The notes beneath the pieces are model-generated. The model was not told the origin of the DNA. It did not search any database and saw only the letters and a list, made by a program, of their open reading frames with translations. A stretch of 64,000 nt of DNA from Lysobacter spongiicola DSM 21749. GTDB taxonomy: Bacteria > Pseudomonadota > Gammaproteobacteria > Xanthomonadales > Xanthomonadaceae. Position 1 is the stretch's first letter. The number at the start of each line of letters is the position of its first letter. Position numbers and translations under genes: made by a program. Shown here in pieces: positions 17,029-26,641 of the stretch. The DNA lies in assembly GCF_900167055.1 (NCBI RefSeq), contig NZ_FUXP01000012.1, forward strand, positions 19,561 through 83,560, given 5' to 3'.

Positions 17029-17778
17029 ATGAAGACCGTCGCCACCCTCGCCGTCGCCACGATCCTGCTGACCAGCGGCTGTGCCAGCCTGGTCGGCGAT
17101 GTCCGCGCCTTCGAACCCTATGCACCCGTGGCTCCGATGTACGCCGGCGCCATGCCCGGCGAAACCGCCCATGCCGCAGCGCAGGTGCCGACCGCCATCG
17201 CGGCACCGCCCCATTCCGGCGGCTCGATCTACGCCAGCCGCGCCGGCGGTGGCGCACGGCCGCTGGCGCTGTTCGAGGACAACAAGGCGCGCAACGTCGG
17301 CGACCTGCTGACCATCGTGCTGGTGGAGCGCACCTCGTCCAGCACCAAGGCGCAGACCGCCGTGACCAAGGATTCGGGCTTCAGCATGGGTGCGCCGGTG
17401 ATCGCCGGCGTACCGGTGACCTACAACGGACAGTCGATCCTGCAGGCCGAGGTCGAGGCCGGCCGCGACTTCAGCGGCGCCGGCGATTCCTCCCAGAGCA
17501 ACCGGCTCGACGGCGAGATCACCGTCACCGTGGTGCGCGACCTGGGCAACGGCAACCTGCTGGTCAGCGGCCAGAAGCAGATGCGCCTCAACCAGGGCGA
17601 CGAGCTGGTCCAGGTTCAAGGAATCGTGCGGGTAGCCGATATCACTCCCGACAACCGCATCACTTCCGACCGCGTCGGCAATGCCCAGATCGCCTATGGC
17701 GGCCGGGGCACGCTGGCGCGATCCAACGCGATGGGCTGGCTCGGCCGGTTCTTCAACTCCGCTGCCTTCCCGTACTGA
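17029..17778 (+). CDS. flgH: Flagellar L-ring lipoprotein FlgH
   Basis: FlgH forms the outer-membrane L ring around the rod. The 249-residue protein begins with a lipoprotein signal peptide whose lipobox is LTSGCAS (Cys near residue 18), so it is lipidated and outer-membrane bound. Conserved family segments include [25 protein letters not shown] and [19 protein letters not shown] and the ending [11 protein letters not shown]. The start at 17029 is five bases after flgG. Confidence 0.96.
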   Translation: MKTVATLAVATILLTSGCASLVGDVRAFEPYAPVAPMYAGAMPGETAHAAAQVPTAIAAPPHSGGSIYASRAGGGARPLALFEDNKARNVGDLLTIVLVERTSSSTKAQTAVTKDSGFSMGAPVIAGVPVTYNGQSILQAEVEAGRDFSGAGDSSQSNRLDGEITVTVVRDLGNGNLLVSGQKQMRLNQGDELVQVQGIVRVADITPDNRITSDRVGNAQIAYGGRGTLARSNAMGWLGRFFNSAAFPY

Positions 17779-17789
17779 GGACCACGACC

Positions 17790-18890
17790 ATGCGTCGTTC
17801 CATCCCATCCATCGCACTCGCCCTCGCGGCCCTGCTCGTCAGCGGCCCGGCCTTCGCCGAGCGCATCAAGGACCTGGCCCAGGTGGCCGGCGTGCGCGGC
17901 AACGCCCTGGTCGGCTATGGCCTGGTGGTCGGCCTGGACGGCAGCGGCGACCGCACCAGCCAGACGCCGTTCACCGTGCAGAGCCTGAAGGCGATGCTCG
18001 ACCAGCTCGGCGTCAGCATCCCGCCGGGCGTGAACCCGCAGACCAAGAACGTCGCCGCGGTGGCCCTGCACGCCGAGCTGCCGCCGCATGCCAAACCCGG
18101 CCAGACCATCGACGTCACCGTTTCGTCGATCGGCAATGCCGGCTCCCTGCGCGGTGGCGCCCTGTTGATGGCGCCGCTGAAGGGCGCCGACGGACAGGTC
18201 TACGCGATCGCCCAGGGCAACCTGATCGTCTCCGGCTTCGGTGCCTCCGGCCGCGACGGCTCGCGGATCTCGGTCAACGCGCCCAATGGCGGCAGCATCC
18301 CGAACGGTGCGACGGTTGAACGTGCCGTGCCCGGCGCCGCCCCCACCGGCGTGGTGACGCTGAACCTGCATGAATTCGACTTCACCACCGCATCGCGCGT
18401 GGTGGCCGCGGTGGACCGCGCCTTCGGCCCCGGCCATGCCCGCGCGCTCGACGGCGTCACCATCGAGATCGACCCGCCGCAGGGCGACCGCATCGCGTTC
18501 CTCTCGCAGCTCGAGTCGCTGGAGGTCAACCCAGGCGCCGCGGCCGCCAAGGTCATCGTCAATGCCCGCAGCGGCACGGTGGTGATGGGCGGCCAGGTCA
18601 CGGTGCTGCCGGCGGCGGTCTCGCACGGCTCGCTGACGGTGTCGATCGTCGAAACCGCACAGGTCAGCCAGCCCGGTGCCTTCAGCGACGGCGTCACCGC
18701 CGTGGTGCCGGAGTCGTCCATCGAGATCCGCGAAGGCGGCGACCGCATGTTCCTGTTCGAAGGCGGCAGCTCGCTGGAGGCCATCGTCCGCGCGGTCAAC
18801 GCGGTGGGTGCGGCCCCTGGCGACATCGTCGCGATCCTCGAGGCGCTCAAGCGCGCCGGCGCCCTGCGTGCCGAGCTCGAGGTGATCTGA
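17790..18890 (+). CDS. flgI: Flagellar P-ring protein FlgI
   Basis: FlgI makes the P ring in the peptidoglycan layer, with FlgA as its chaperone. The 366-residue precursor has a signal peptide ending near [11 protein letters not shown]. The mature start [26 protein letters not shown] and the end LVEALNAVG-type segment ([22 protein letters not shown]) are typical. It is 11 bases after flgH and 9 bases before flgJ. Confidence 0.97.
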   Translation: MRRSIPSIALALAALLVSGPAFAERIKDLAQVAGVRGNALVGYGLVVGLDGSGDRTSQTPFTVQSLKAMLDQLGVSIPPGVNPQTKNVAAVALHAELPPHAKPGQTIDVTVSSIGNAGSLRGGALLMAPLKGADGQVYAIAQGNLIVSGFGASGRDGSRISVNAPNGGSIPNGATVERAVPGAAPTGVVTLNLHEFDFTTASRVVAAVDRAFGPGHARALDGVTIEIDPPQGDRIAFLSQLESLEVNPGAAAAKVIVNARSGTVVMGGQVTVLPAAVSHGSLTVSIVETAQVSQPGAFSDGVTAVVPESSIEIREGGDRMFLFEGGSSLEAIVRAVNAVGAAPGDIVAILEALKRAGALRAELEVI

Positions 18891-18899
18891 GCCACGCCG

Positions 18900-19937
18900 A
18901 TGCGCCTGCCTTCCGCCACCACCATCCCGCTGCAGCCGGCCGAGACCTCTCGCGACCGGCTGCAGACGGCTGCGCGCGAGCTGGAATCGCAGTTCGCGCA
19001 GATGATGATCAAGTCGATGCGCAGCACCAGCTTCGGCGATCCGCTGATGGGCGATGACAGCACCTACCGCGACATGTACGACCAGCAGCTGTCGCGCGAG
19101 CTGACCAAGGGCCGCGGACTCGGGCTGGCACCGATGATCGAGCGCCAGCTCTCGCGCAGCCTGCCGGGGCAGCCACCTGGCATGGCACCGGCCGGCCAGA
19201 CGGCACCGGTGCTGCTGGGCAATGGCATGACGCAGTCACTGCCGCTGGCGATGCCGCTGTCGAGCGGCCGCGGTGCGGGCCGGGGCATTTCCCTGGCCCC
19301 GACCAGCAGTGGCACCTCGCTGCCCGCGATGGCCCCGCTGCCGCCACCACTGCCGAGGCAACCGGTTCAGGCCGCCGCCATCGGTGGCCCGGCCGACCCG
19401 GCCGCGAAGGTCGACAGCAGCAGCCCGGAAGCCTTCGTGCGTTCCATCTGGCCGCATGCGCAGGAAACCGCGCGCGAGCTCGGCGTGTCGGCCAAGGCCC
19501 TGGTCGCACAGGCCGCGCTGGAGACCGGCTGGGGCCGGCGTCTGGTCGGCGGCGATGGCTCGCACAACCTGTTCGGCATCAAGGCCACCGGCGGCTGGCG
19601 CGGCAATCGCGTCGACTCCGCCACCCACGAGTTCGTCAACGGCCGGCGCGAGAACCAGCGGGCCGAGTTCCGCGCCTACGGCTCGGTGCGCGACAGCTTC
19701 GCCGACTACGCCCGGCTGATGCGCAAGGACCGCTATGCCGGTGCACTGGCCGCGGGAACCGATCCCTCCCGCTTCGCATCCGCACTGCAGCGTGCCGGCT
19801 ACGCCACCGATCCGGCCTACGCCGCCAAGATTTCCGCGATCGCCAATGGGCCGACGCTGCAGCGCGCGCTCTCCACGCTCGACAACGGCACTGACCGCAT
19901 GGTCGCCGCCGCACCCGCGACCCACGACCGAGGCTGA
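18900..19937 (+). CDS. flgJ: Flagellar rod-cap and muramidase FlgJ
   Basis: FlgJ caps the growing rod and cuts peptidoglycan so that the rod can pass. The 345-residue protein has an N-terminal rod-binding domain (about 20-90, LESQFAQMMIKSMRSTSFGDPLMG), a Pro/Gly-rich linker (about 95-170), and a C-terminal glucosaminidase-type domain (about 175-320) with the catalytic glutamate in AALETGWG near residue 208 and YAGALAAGTDPSRFASALQRAGYATD. It is therefore the dual-domain type usual in gammaproteobacteria. The flgK start lies two bases after its stop. Confidence 0.95.
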   Translation: MRLPSATTIPLQPAETSRDRLQTAARELESQFAQMMIKSMRSTSFGDPLMGDDSTYRDMYDQQLSRELTKGRGLGLAPMIERQLSRSLPGQPPGMAPAGQTAPVLLGNGMTQSLPLAMPLSSGRGAGRGISLAPTSSGTSLPAMAPLPPPLPRQPVQAAAIGGPADPAAKVDSSSPEAFVRSIWPHAQETARELGVSAKALVAQAALETGWGRRLVGGDGSHNLFGIKATGGWRGNRVDSATHEFVNGRRENQRAEFRAYGSVRDSFADYARLMRKDRYAGALAAGTDPSRFASALQRAGYATDPAYAAKISAIANGPTLQRALSTLDNGTDRMVAAAPATHDRG

Positions 19938-19939
19938 CC

Positions 19940-21823
19940 ATGAGCGACCTACTCTCCACCGGAAGCTCCGCCCTGCTGGCGTTCCAGCGCGCGCTGTCGA
20001 CGGTCGGCCACAACGTCGCCAATGCCTCCACGCCCGGTTACAGCCGCCAGCGCGTCGCGCTGGAAGCCCGCGTCGGCCACAACGCCGCCGCCGGCAACAT
20101 CGGCGCCGGCGTCGACGTCGCCAAGCTGGAGCGGCTGGCCGACGGCCTGGTGTTCGGCCGGCAGGTCGACAGCAGCGGCGAGATGGGCCGGCTGGGGCAG
20201 CTTTCCTCCCTGTCCACCCGCCTCGACAAAGTCGTCTCCGACCCCACCAGTGGCCTGGCCAAGCCGTGGTCCGAGTTCTTCGCCGCCGCCGAGGGCGTGA
20301 CCGCCGAGCCGACCTCGCTGTCGGCGCGCAACCAGTTGCTGGCATCGGCCAACCAGCTGGCCTCGCGCTGGAGCTCGATGGACCGGCAGATGGAGCAACT
20401 GGACCTGGAAGTGAACGACCGCATGAAGACGCAGGTCGCCGCCGCCAACCAGATTTCCAGCGAGATCGCCACGCTCAACCGCGACATCGCCGCCGCCGGC
20501 CGCAACGCCTCTCCCGACCTGCTCGACCAGCGTGCCCTGCGCGTGGACGAGCTGGCCCAGCTGGTGGGCGCCGAAACCGTCAAGCAGGACGACGGCTCGC
20601 TCAACGTCTTCACCACTGGCGGGCAGCCGCTGGTGCTGGGCGAGAAAGCCATGACCCTGGGCACGATGCCCGACCCTTATCGCGCCGACCGCCTGCAGCT
20701 TTCGCTGCAGAACGCGAGTGGCGGATCGATGCGGCTGCCGGCCACATCCGTGTCCGGCGAGGTCGGCGGGCTGATCGAGTTTCGCGAGCGCGTGCTGGAC
20801 CCGGCACGCGCCGAACTGGGCCGCCTCGCCACCGCCTTCGCAGGTGAATTCAATGACACCCAGCGTGGCGGAGTCGATTACAACGGCACCGCCGGCTCGG
20901 ACATGTTCGGACTGCCGCCGCCGCGCATCGATCGCCACGCCAACAACACCGGCACCGCCACCATCACCGCCGGTATCGGCGACATGGGCGCACTGAAAGG
21001 CAATGACCTGGTGCTGCGCTTCGAAGGCGGCGGCTGGAGCGCGACCCGCCCCGGCACCGGGGAAGCCGTGCCGATGACCGGCAGCGGCACCGCCGCCGAC
21101 CCGCTGCGGGTGGATGGCGTCGAGCTGGTGGTCGCGGGCACGCCTGCCACCGGCGACCGCTTCTCGCTGCGTCCCACCGCGGGCGTCGCCGGGGGCATGA
21201 AGGTGCTGCTCGACGACCCGGCCACGATTGCCGCCGCCGCACCGCTGGAAACCAGTGCGGACGCGGGCAACATCGGCACCGCCAGCCCCGGTACCAGCCG
21301 GATCACCGATCCGGCCGCCTTCGCCGGCTTCGGCGGCGCGACCATCGATTTCATCGATGCCGGCAGCTACACCATCGACGGCGCCGGTCCTTTCACCCAT
21401 GTCGCCGGCACGCCGATCAGCGGCAACGGCTGGTCGCTTGAGCTGAAGGGCACCCCGGCCGCCGGCGACCAGTTCACCCTGTCGAAGACACCGCCGCGCT
21501 CCTCCGACAACGGCAACGCGCTCGAGATGGCCGGCCTTGACGAGCGCGACATCCTCGTCGACGGCACGCTCGACCTCAGCGCCGGCCTGAGCCAGTTCAC
21601 CGGCCGGACCGGCAGCGCCGCGCGGCACGCCGAACTGACGCTGGAGGCGCAGTCGGCCATCCACTCGCAGGTGACGGCCGAGCGCGAATCGATCTCCGGC
21701 GTGAACCTGGACGAAGAAGCGGCCAACCTGCTGCGCTACCAGCAGGCCTACCAGGCCGCCGCCCAGGTGATCGCCACCGCCGACACCCTGTTCCAGTCCC
21801 TGCTCGGCGCCGTGCGCCGCTGA
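19940..21823 (+). CDS. flgK: Flagellar hook-filament junction protein FlgK (HAP1)
   Basis: FlgK is the first of two junction proteins between hook and filament. The 627-residue protein starts with the family motif HNVANASTPGYSRQRVALEAR (about 26-46) and ends with SISGVNLDEEAANLLRYQQAYQAAAQVIATAD. The middle (about 330-530) holds repeated beta-rich Gly/Thr/Asp segments such as GTPAAGDQFTL, typical of the variable D2/D3 domains. Its export chaperone FlgN is encoded at 10061-10426. Confidence 0.96.
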   Translation: MSDLLSTGSSALLAFQRALSTVGHNVANASTPGYSRQRVALEARVGHNAAAGNIGAGVDVAKLERLADGLVFGRQVDSSGEMGRLGQLSSLSTRLDKVVSDPTSGLAKPWSEFFAAAEGVTAEPTSLSARNQLLASANQLASRWSSMDRQMEQLDLEVNDRMKTQVAAANQISSEIATLNRDIAAAGRNASPDLLDQRALRVDELAQLVGAETVKQDDGSLNVFTTGGQPLVLGEKAMTLGTMPDPYRADRLQLSLQNASGGSMRLPATSVSGEVGGLIEFRERVLDPARAELGRLATAFAGEFNDTQRGGVDYNGTAGSDMFGLPPPRIDRHANNTGTATITAGIGDMGALKGNDLVLRFEGGGWSATRPGTGEAVPMTGSGTAADPLRVDGVELVVAGTPATGDRFSLRPTAGVAGGMKVLLDDPATIAAAAPLETSADAGNIGTASPGTSRITDPAAFAGFGGATIDFIDAGSYTIDGAGPFTHVAGTPISGNGWSLELKGTPAAGDQFTLSKTPPRSSDNGNALEMAGLDERDILVDGTLDLSAGLSQFTGRTGSAARHAELTLEAQSAIHSQVTAERESISGVNLDEEAANLLRYQQAYQAAAQVIATADTLFQSLLGAVRR

Positions 21824-21852
21824 CCGCCGCTGAAGTCCCCGGAGCCACACCG

Positions 21853-23046
21853 ATGAGAATCTCCACCGCCGGCATGTTCAACCAGGGCCTGCAGAGCATG
21901 CTGCAACGGCAGTCCGAGCTGATGCGCACGCAGGAACAGATCACCAGCGGCAGGATGTTCAAGCATGCCGCCCAGGACCCCGCCGCCGCCTCCGCGGCAC
22001 AGGGGCTGGACCACGCATTGTCCTCACTCGAGCAGTTCGGCAAGAACGCGGACCACCTCGGCCGCCGCCTCAACCTGCAGGAGAACGCGCTGACCGATGC
22101 CGGCGACCAGTTGATCCGCGCCCGCGAGCTGACGATCCGCGCCAACACTCCGAGCGTGTCGGACCAGGACCGCAAGCTGATCGCGATCGAGGTACGCCAG
22201 TTGCGGGAGGAAATGATCAGCATCGCCAACCGCAACGACGGCGGCGGCCGTGCGCTGTTCGCAGGCACCCGCGATGGCGTCGTGCCGTTCGCCGACAACG
22301 GCGGCAACGTCGCCTACGTCGGCAATGACGGCCGCAACGATGTCGAGGTCGCACCCGGGCTGTTGCTGGGCGACACCGACGCGGGCAGTGCACTGTTCAT
22401 GCGCGTCCCTACCGGCGACGGCATCGTGCGCGCCAGTGCGGGCGCCGCCAACACCGGCAGCGGCGTGCTGGCCACCAGCAGCGTCACCGACCATGCCGCG
22501 TGGAGCGGCGACGGGATCAGTGTGGAGTTCAGCACGGCGGATACCTACCGCGTGCTGGATGCCACCGGCACCGAGATCGCCACCGGCACCTGGCAGGATG
22601 GCGAGACCATCAGCGCCGGTGGTGTGCAGATGAAGCTGGGAGGCACACCCGCAGCCGGCGATACCTTCAGCGTCGGCCCGGCCGTCAACCGCGACATTTT
22701 CGCCACGCTTGATGCATTGGCTGATGCCATGGAGGCACCGGGGGGAACAGCCGCCGCCGACGCAAGTCGGATCAACGTGCTTTCAGCAGGCCTGGGTGAT
22801 CTTGCGACCGCCCAGGAGCACCTGCTCTCTGCACGCGCGGGCACCGGCTCACGGCTGTCCAGCCTGGACCACGCGGAGGAGAGCCGGAGCGCCACCGCGC
22901 TGTCGCTTGAAACCACACTCTCCGACCTGCGCGATACCGACGTCGCCGAAGCCGCCACGCGCTTCAGCATGCAGATCACCGCGCTCGAGGCTGCCCAGCA
23001 GGTGACGATGCGCATGCAGGGCCTGTCGCTGTTCAACAAGCTCTGA
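21853..23046 (+). CDS. flgL: Flagellar hook-filament junction protein FlgL (HAP3)
   Basis: FlgL is the second junction protein. The 397-residue product has the flagellin-like N terminus MRISTAGMFNQGLQSMLQRQSELMRTQEQITSG and C terminus (DVAEAATRFSMQITALEAAQQVTMRMQGLSLFNKL). The centre is a variable beta domain that includes a GTPAAGDTF repeat related to one in FlgK. It is the last gene of the flg operon; about 150 non-coding bases separate it from fliC. Confidence 0.95.
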   Translation: MRISTAGMFNQGLQSMLQRQSELMRTQEQITSGRMFKHAAQDPAAASAAQGLDHALSSLEQFGKNADHLGRRLNLQENALTDAGDQLIRARELTIRANTPSVSDQDRKLIAIEVRQLREEMISIANRNDGGGRALFAGTRDGVVPFADNGGNVAYVGNDGRNDVEVAPGLLLGDTDAGSALFMRVPTGDGIVRASAGAANTGSGVLATSSVTDHAAWSGDGISVEFSTADTYRVLDATGTEIATGTWQDGETISAGGVQMKLGGTPAAGDTFSVGPAVNRDIFATLDALADAMEAPGGTAAADASRINVLSAGLGDLATAQEHLLSARAGTGSRLSSLDHAEESRSATALSLETTLSDLRDTDVAEAATRFSMQITALEAAQQVTMRMQGLSLFNKL

Positions 23047-23082
23047 TCGCACACATTCCGTAAAAAAAGTTCTGTTTTTTCC

Positions 23083-23109
23083 TAAAGCTTGACAACCGGC
23101 CGCCGTTAC
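23083..23109 (+). promoter_or_regulatory. Sigma-28 (FliA) promoter of fliC
   Basis: TAAA, exactly 15 bases, then GCCGTTAC, with full -35 match and six of eight -10 bases. It lies 91 bases before the fliC ATG, leaving a leader that ends with an AGGAG ribosome-binding site. The AT-rich stretch just upstream (23061-23080) stands out in this GC-rich region. Confidence 0.88.
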
Positions 23110-23200
23110 CTTTCACAGCAGCGGACAGGACCGGATACGGCAACCCCCTGCGAAGCCAACCGGCGCGCAAAGCCGGATTTCGAATCCAGGAGATCTCAAA

Positions 23201-24346
23201 ATGTCTGTCATCAATACCAACGTCATGTCGCTCAACGCGCAGCGCAACCTGACCACCAACAGCGCCGACCTCGGCACCACCATCCAGCGCCTGTCCTCGG
23301 GCCTGCGCATCAACAGCGCGAAGGACGACGCCGCCGGCCTCGCCATCTCCGAGCGCTTCACCACGCAGATCCGCGGCATGGACCAGGCCGCCCGCAACGC
23401 CAACGACGGCATCTCGCTGGCCCAGACCGCCGAAGGCGCGATGGGTGAGATCGGCAACAACCTGCAGCGCATCCGCGAGCTGGCCGTGCAGTCCGCCAAC
23501 GCCACCAACTCCAGCGACGACCGCGCCGCCCTGCAGAAGGAAGTCGACCAGTTGCTGAGCGAGATCGACCGCGTCGCAGACACGACCAACTTCAACGGCA
23601 CCAAGCTGCTCAATGGCGATGCTTCTTCCTTCGTGTTCCAGGTCGGCGCCAATGCCGGCGACACGATCACCGTCAACACCCCGGTTGATGCGAACATCGC
23701 CGCACTGGGCGGCACCATCAGTGTCTCCACTGCCGAATCGAGCGCCATCTCGGGCCTCGGGACGGGTGCCGTCGTCGCCGGTTCGCTGACCATCAACGGC
23801 ACTGACATCGGTCCTCTGGATGCGGTCGGCACCGCCTCGCAGCGTGCAGCCCAGGTGGCCAACGCCATCAACAACGTGTCGACCGAGACCGGCGTCAATG
23901 CCCGCGTGAACGAGTCGACCGGTAAGCTCGAGCTGTCTTCTGACGCCGCCTTCACCCTTGGCGGCACCGATGGCGGCACGCTGACGGGCTTCAATGGCGC
24001 AGGCGCTGCCGTCTCGGTCGACAACACCACCACCGGCATCGCGACGCTCGACATCAGCTCCTACGCTGGCGCCGAACTGGCCATGAAGCAGGTCGATGCT
24101 GCTCTGAAGGAAGTCAACGACGGTCGCGCCGACCTGGGTGCCGTCCAGAACCGCTTCTCCTCGGTCGTGACCAACCTGCAGACCAGCTCGGAGAACCTCT
24201 CCGCTGCCCGCAGCCGGATCATGGACGCCGACTACGCCAAGGAAACCGCCAACCTGTCGCGCACGCAGATCCTGCAGCAGGCCGGTACCGCGATGCTGGC
24301 CCAGGCCAACCAGTCCTCGCAGAGCGTGCTCAGCCTGCTGCGCTGA
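23201..24346 (+). CDS. fliC: Flagellin FliC
   Basis: FliC is the filament subunit, exported through the flagellar channel. The 381-residue protein has conserved D0/D1 ends: MSVINTNVMSLNAQRNL followed by QRLSSGLRINSAKDDAAGLAI, and at the other end VVTNLQTSSENLSAARSRIMDADYA then ILQQAGTAMLAQANQSSQSVLSLLR. The short central part (about 165-285) is the variable surface domain. It is the only flagellin gene in the window, has its own sigma-28 promoter and is closed by a strong terminator. Its likely chaperone FliS is encoded downstream. Confidence 0.98.
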   Translation: MSVINTNVMSLNAQRNLTTNSADLGTTIQRLSSGLRINSAKDDAAGLAISERFTTQIRGMDQAARNANDGISLAQTAEGAMGEIGNNLQRIRELAVQSANATNSSDDRAALQKEVDQLLSEIDRVADTTNFNGTKLLNGDASSFVFQVGANAGDTITVNTPVDANIAALGGTISVSTAESSAISGLGTGAVVAGSLTINGTDIGPLDAVGTASQRAAQVANAINNVSTETGVNARVNESTGKLELSSDAAFTLGGTDGGTLTGFNGAGAAVSVDNTTTGIATLDISSYAGAELAMKQVDAALKEVNDGRADLGAVQNRFSSVVTNLQTSSENLSAARSRIMDADYAKETANLSRTQILQQAGTAMLAQANQSSQSVLSLLR

Positions 24347-24388
24347 TCACGAACCCACGTCGGCCGGTCTCGTCGGCCGCCGCATGAG

Positions 24389-24420
24389 AACCGGCCAGGC
24401 ATGTCCTGGCCGGTTTTTTT
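24389..24420 (+). terminator. Rho-independent terminator after fliC
   Basis: An 11-base-pair stem (AACCGGCCAGG pairing with CCTGGCCGGTT), a five-base loop and a run of T residues follow the fliC stop by about 40 bases. This is a textbook intrinsic terminator. Confidence 0.93.
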
Positions 24421-24445
24421 ATGGGGCGCGCCCGCCTCCCGCCGC

Positions 24446-24472
24446 TAAAGCCCTTCGGCGAGCGGCCGTTAT
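24446..24472 (+). promoter_or_regulatory. Sigma-28 (FliA) promoter of fliD
   Basis: TAAA, 15 bases, then GCCGTTAT, very like the fliC promoter. It is about 105 bases before the fliD start and 25 bases after the fliC terminator, so fliD-fliS and followers form a separate late unit. Confidence 0.85.
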
Positions 24473-24577
24473 CCAGTACAGGGACCGGCGCCACCAGGCA
24501 CCGCGTCAACGATCCGGCGGAACGGTTCTTGCCCGGACCCATGGATCTTCCACGTCCACCCGCCCCAGGAGGCAGCA

Positions 24578-25924
24578 GTGGCATCACTCTCCAGCCCAGG
24601 CGTCGGCTCCGGCCTCGATGTGCACACGATGGTGACCCAGCTGGTCGCCGCCGAGCGCGCACCCGGGGACCTGCGCTTCAACCGCATCGAGAGCAAGGCC
24701 GAGGCGCAGATATCCGCCTTCGGCAAGCTCAGCAGCGGACTGTCGGGACTGCAGAGCGCGCTCCAGAAGTTCGACGGCAGCGGCGCTTCGCTGGGGCGCA
24801 AGGTCAGCGTGGGCACCGATGCCGGCTTTACCGCGACCGCGGATGCGAAGGCGGCGCTGGGCAGCTATCGCGTCACCGTTGAAAGCCTGGCCTCCACGCA
24901 CAAGCTCCATTCCGCGGCATCGGCCGCCGACAGCCAGGTCGGCCACGGCCGCCTTTCGATCGTCGTCGGTGACGGCGAGGCGATCGATATCGACATCGCC
25001 GAGGGCGAGGGTTCCCTCGCCGAGATCCGCGATGCCATCAACGCCAAGGCCGAGGGCAAGGGCGTGACTGCCACCGTCATCCGTGGCGACGCCGGCGACG
25101 TGCTGGTCCTGGCCTCCACTGAAACCGGCAGCGAAGGCCGCCTGCAGATCAGCGCAAGTGGTGGCGACGGCGGATTGTCTTCATTGGCCACCACCGGCGG
25201 CAGCCTGCAGGTCGCCGATGCCGGCAACGATGCCAGGGTGATCGTCGACGGCATCACCCGCACCAGCAGCAGCAACCACCTGGATGACCTCATCGACGGC
25301 GTCACCATCGACCTGACGCAAGCCAAGCCCGGCGAATCTTTCTCCCTTGACCTGACGGCTGACGCGAGCCCGCTCAAGGCCACGATGCTGAGCTTCATCA
25401 GCGCCTACAACACCGCCCTGAGCGCACTGCGCACGCAGAGCGCCGCCGGTGGCGCGGACAGCGACGGCGCGGCCCTCAGTGGTGACGCCGCACCCCGCGG
25501 CATTACCCAGAACCTGCGCGGCATCATCAGCCAGAACTATGCCGAACTCGCCGAGCTGGGGCTCAAGACCAAGGTCGACGGCTCCCTCAGCCTGGACGGC
25601 GCCACCTTTGACGCCGCCATCGCCGCGGATCCGGAAGCCGTGCAGAGGCTGGTAGGCGAGGACGGCACACTGCAGCAGCCGCTTGCGGCCGCTTTGAAGT
25701 CCTACCTCGGCGACGACGGGATGATCACCGGCCGCACCAAGGCATTGAATGCGCGCCTGGAGTCGCTGGAGACCCAGCGCGAGAGTTTCGACCGCCGCAT
25801 CGAGAATGTGCGCGCCAACTACATGCGCCAGTTCACCGCGCTGGACACCATGGTCGCGAAGATGTCCAGCACCAGCTCCTTCCTGGCCCAGCAGCTCGGC
25901 CAGCTGACCAATATGAACGCCTGA
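24578..25924 (+). CDS. fliD: Flagellar filament cap protein FliD (HAP2)
   Basis: FliD caps the filament tip and folds arriving flagellin. The 448-residue protein opens with SSPGVGSGLDVHTMVTQLVAAERAP, the FliD N-terminal signature, and ends with a coiled coil (LNARLESLETQRESFDRRIENVRANYMRQFTALDTMVAKMSSTSSFLAQQLGQL). The GTG start at 24578 has AGGAGG five bases upstream. It heads the fliD-fliS-FliT-like-PilZ-like operon. Confidence 0.96.
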   Translation: MASLSSPGVGSGLDVHTMVTQLVAAERAPGDLRFNRIESKAEAQISAFGKLSSGLSGLQSALQKFDGSGASLGRKVSVGTDAGFTATADAKAALGSYRVTVESLASTHKLHSAASAADSQVGHGRLSIVVGDGEAIDIDIAEGEGSLAEIRDAINAKAEGKGVTATVIRGDAGDVLVLASTETGSEGRLQISASGGDGGLSSLATTGGSLQVADAGNDARVIVDGITRTSSSNHLDDLIDGVTIDLTQAKPGESFSLDLTADASPLKATMLSFISAYNTALSALRTQSAAGGADSDGAALSGDAAPRGITQNLRGIISQNYAELAELGLKTKVDGSLSLDGATFDAAIAADPEAVQRLVGEDGTLQQPLAAALKSYLGDDGMITGRTKALNARLESLETQRESFDRRIENVRANYMRQFTALDTMVAKMSSTSSFLAQQLGQLTNMNA

Positions 25925-25931
25925 GACCGCC

Positions 25932-26348
25932 ATGCATAGCGCCCGCAACTACGCCAACCAGTACCACCAGACCGGGGTCAGCAGCGCCGTGCTGGACGCC
26001 AGCCCGCACCAGCTCGTCGCGCTGATGCTCGCCGGTGCCCGCAAGCGCGCGCAGCTCGCGGCCGCCTGCCTCGAGCGCGGAGACATGGCGCGCAAGGCCA
26101 TCGCCATCAACGAGGCCAGCGCCATCATCGCCGGACTCAACAGCACGCTCGACATGAAGGCCGGCGGCGACATCGCGGCCGGGCTGGAGGCCCTGTACGA
26201 CTACGCCCAGCGCCGACTGGTGGTCGCCAACGCCAACAACGACGCCGCCCCCCTGCTGGAGATCGACGACCTGCTGGGCGACATCGAAAGCGCCTGGCTT
26301 GCCATCGACCCCGACTCGGACACCAGCACCGCCGGAGCAACAGCATGA
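25932..26348 (+). CDS. fliS: Flagellin export chaperone FliS
   Basis: FliS binds the C terminus of flagellin and prevents premature polymerisation. The 138-residue protein begins with a Tyr-containing segment (YANQYHQTGVSSAVLDASPHQLVALMLAGA) typical of FliS and continues as a helical bundle (KAIAINEASAIIAGLNSTLDMKAGGDIAAGLEALYDYAQRRLVVANANND). It follows fliD by seven bases and overlaps the next gene by an ATGA. Confidence 0.94.
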   Translation: MHSARNYANQYHQTGVSSAVLDASPHQLVALMLAGARKRAQLAAACLERGDMARKAIAINEASAIIAGLNSTLDMKAGGDIAAGLEALYDYAQRRLVVANANNDAAPLLEIDDLLGDIESAWLAIDPDSDTSTAGATA

Positions 26349-26641
26349 CCCCGACCCTGCCCATCGATGCCATCCGTCGCGCACTGGACGCCGGTGAATG
26401 GGACATGGCCGCCAGCCTGATCGCCGGCCACGAACGCGAAGTCCGGGAGGCCCTGGAAACACCCGGCGGCAGCGCGGACGGCCTCCAACCCGACCGTAGT
26501 GCCTGGGTCGCCCTGCTGTCACAGCAGCGCCTGCTGCTGGAGCAGCTCAAGTCCGCCCGCAGCGAGACCTCCGACGCGCTCAGGCGCCTGCAGGACAACC
26601 GCCGCGGCGCCCAGGCCTACCTGGCGGGCGCAGGCGGATGA
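26345..26641 (+). CDS. FliT-like small flagellar protein
   Basis: The 98-residue product is mainly helical and acidic at the start, with a heptad-like stretch in the second half (LLSQQRLLLEQLKSARSETSDALRRLQDNRRGAQAYL). Its place directly after fliS, with ATGA overlaps on both sides, is where FliT (the FliD chaperone) is found, and the size fits. Sequence similarity to FliT is not obvious by eye, so the function is an inference from position. Confidence 0.65.
   Translation: MTPTLPIDAIRRALDAGEWDMAASLIAGHEREVREALETPGGSADGLQPDRSAWVALLSQQRLLLEQLKSARSETSDALRRLQDNRRGAQAYLAGAGG

Noticed and set aside
23056..23082. A-run and T-run that could form a terminator hairpin after flgL
   Set aside because: The stem would be only six A-T pairs without GC pairs, too weak for an intrinsic terminator. 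It is noted only as the AT-rich region before the fliC promoter.
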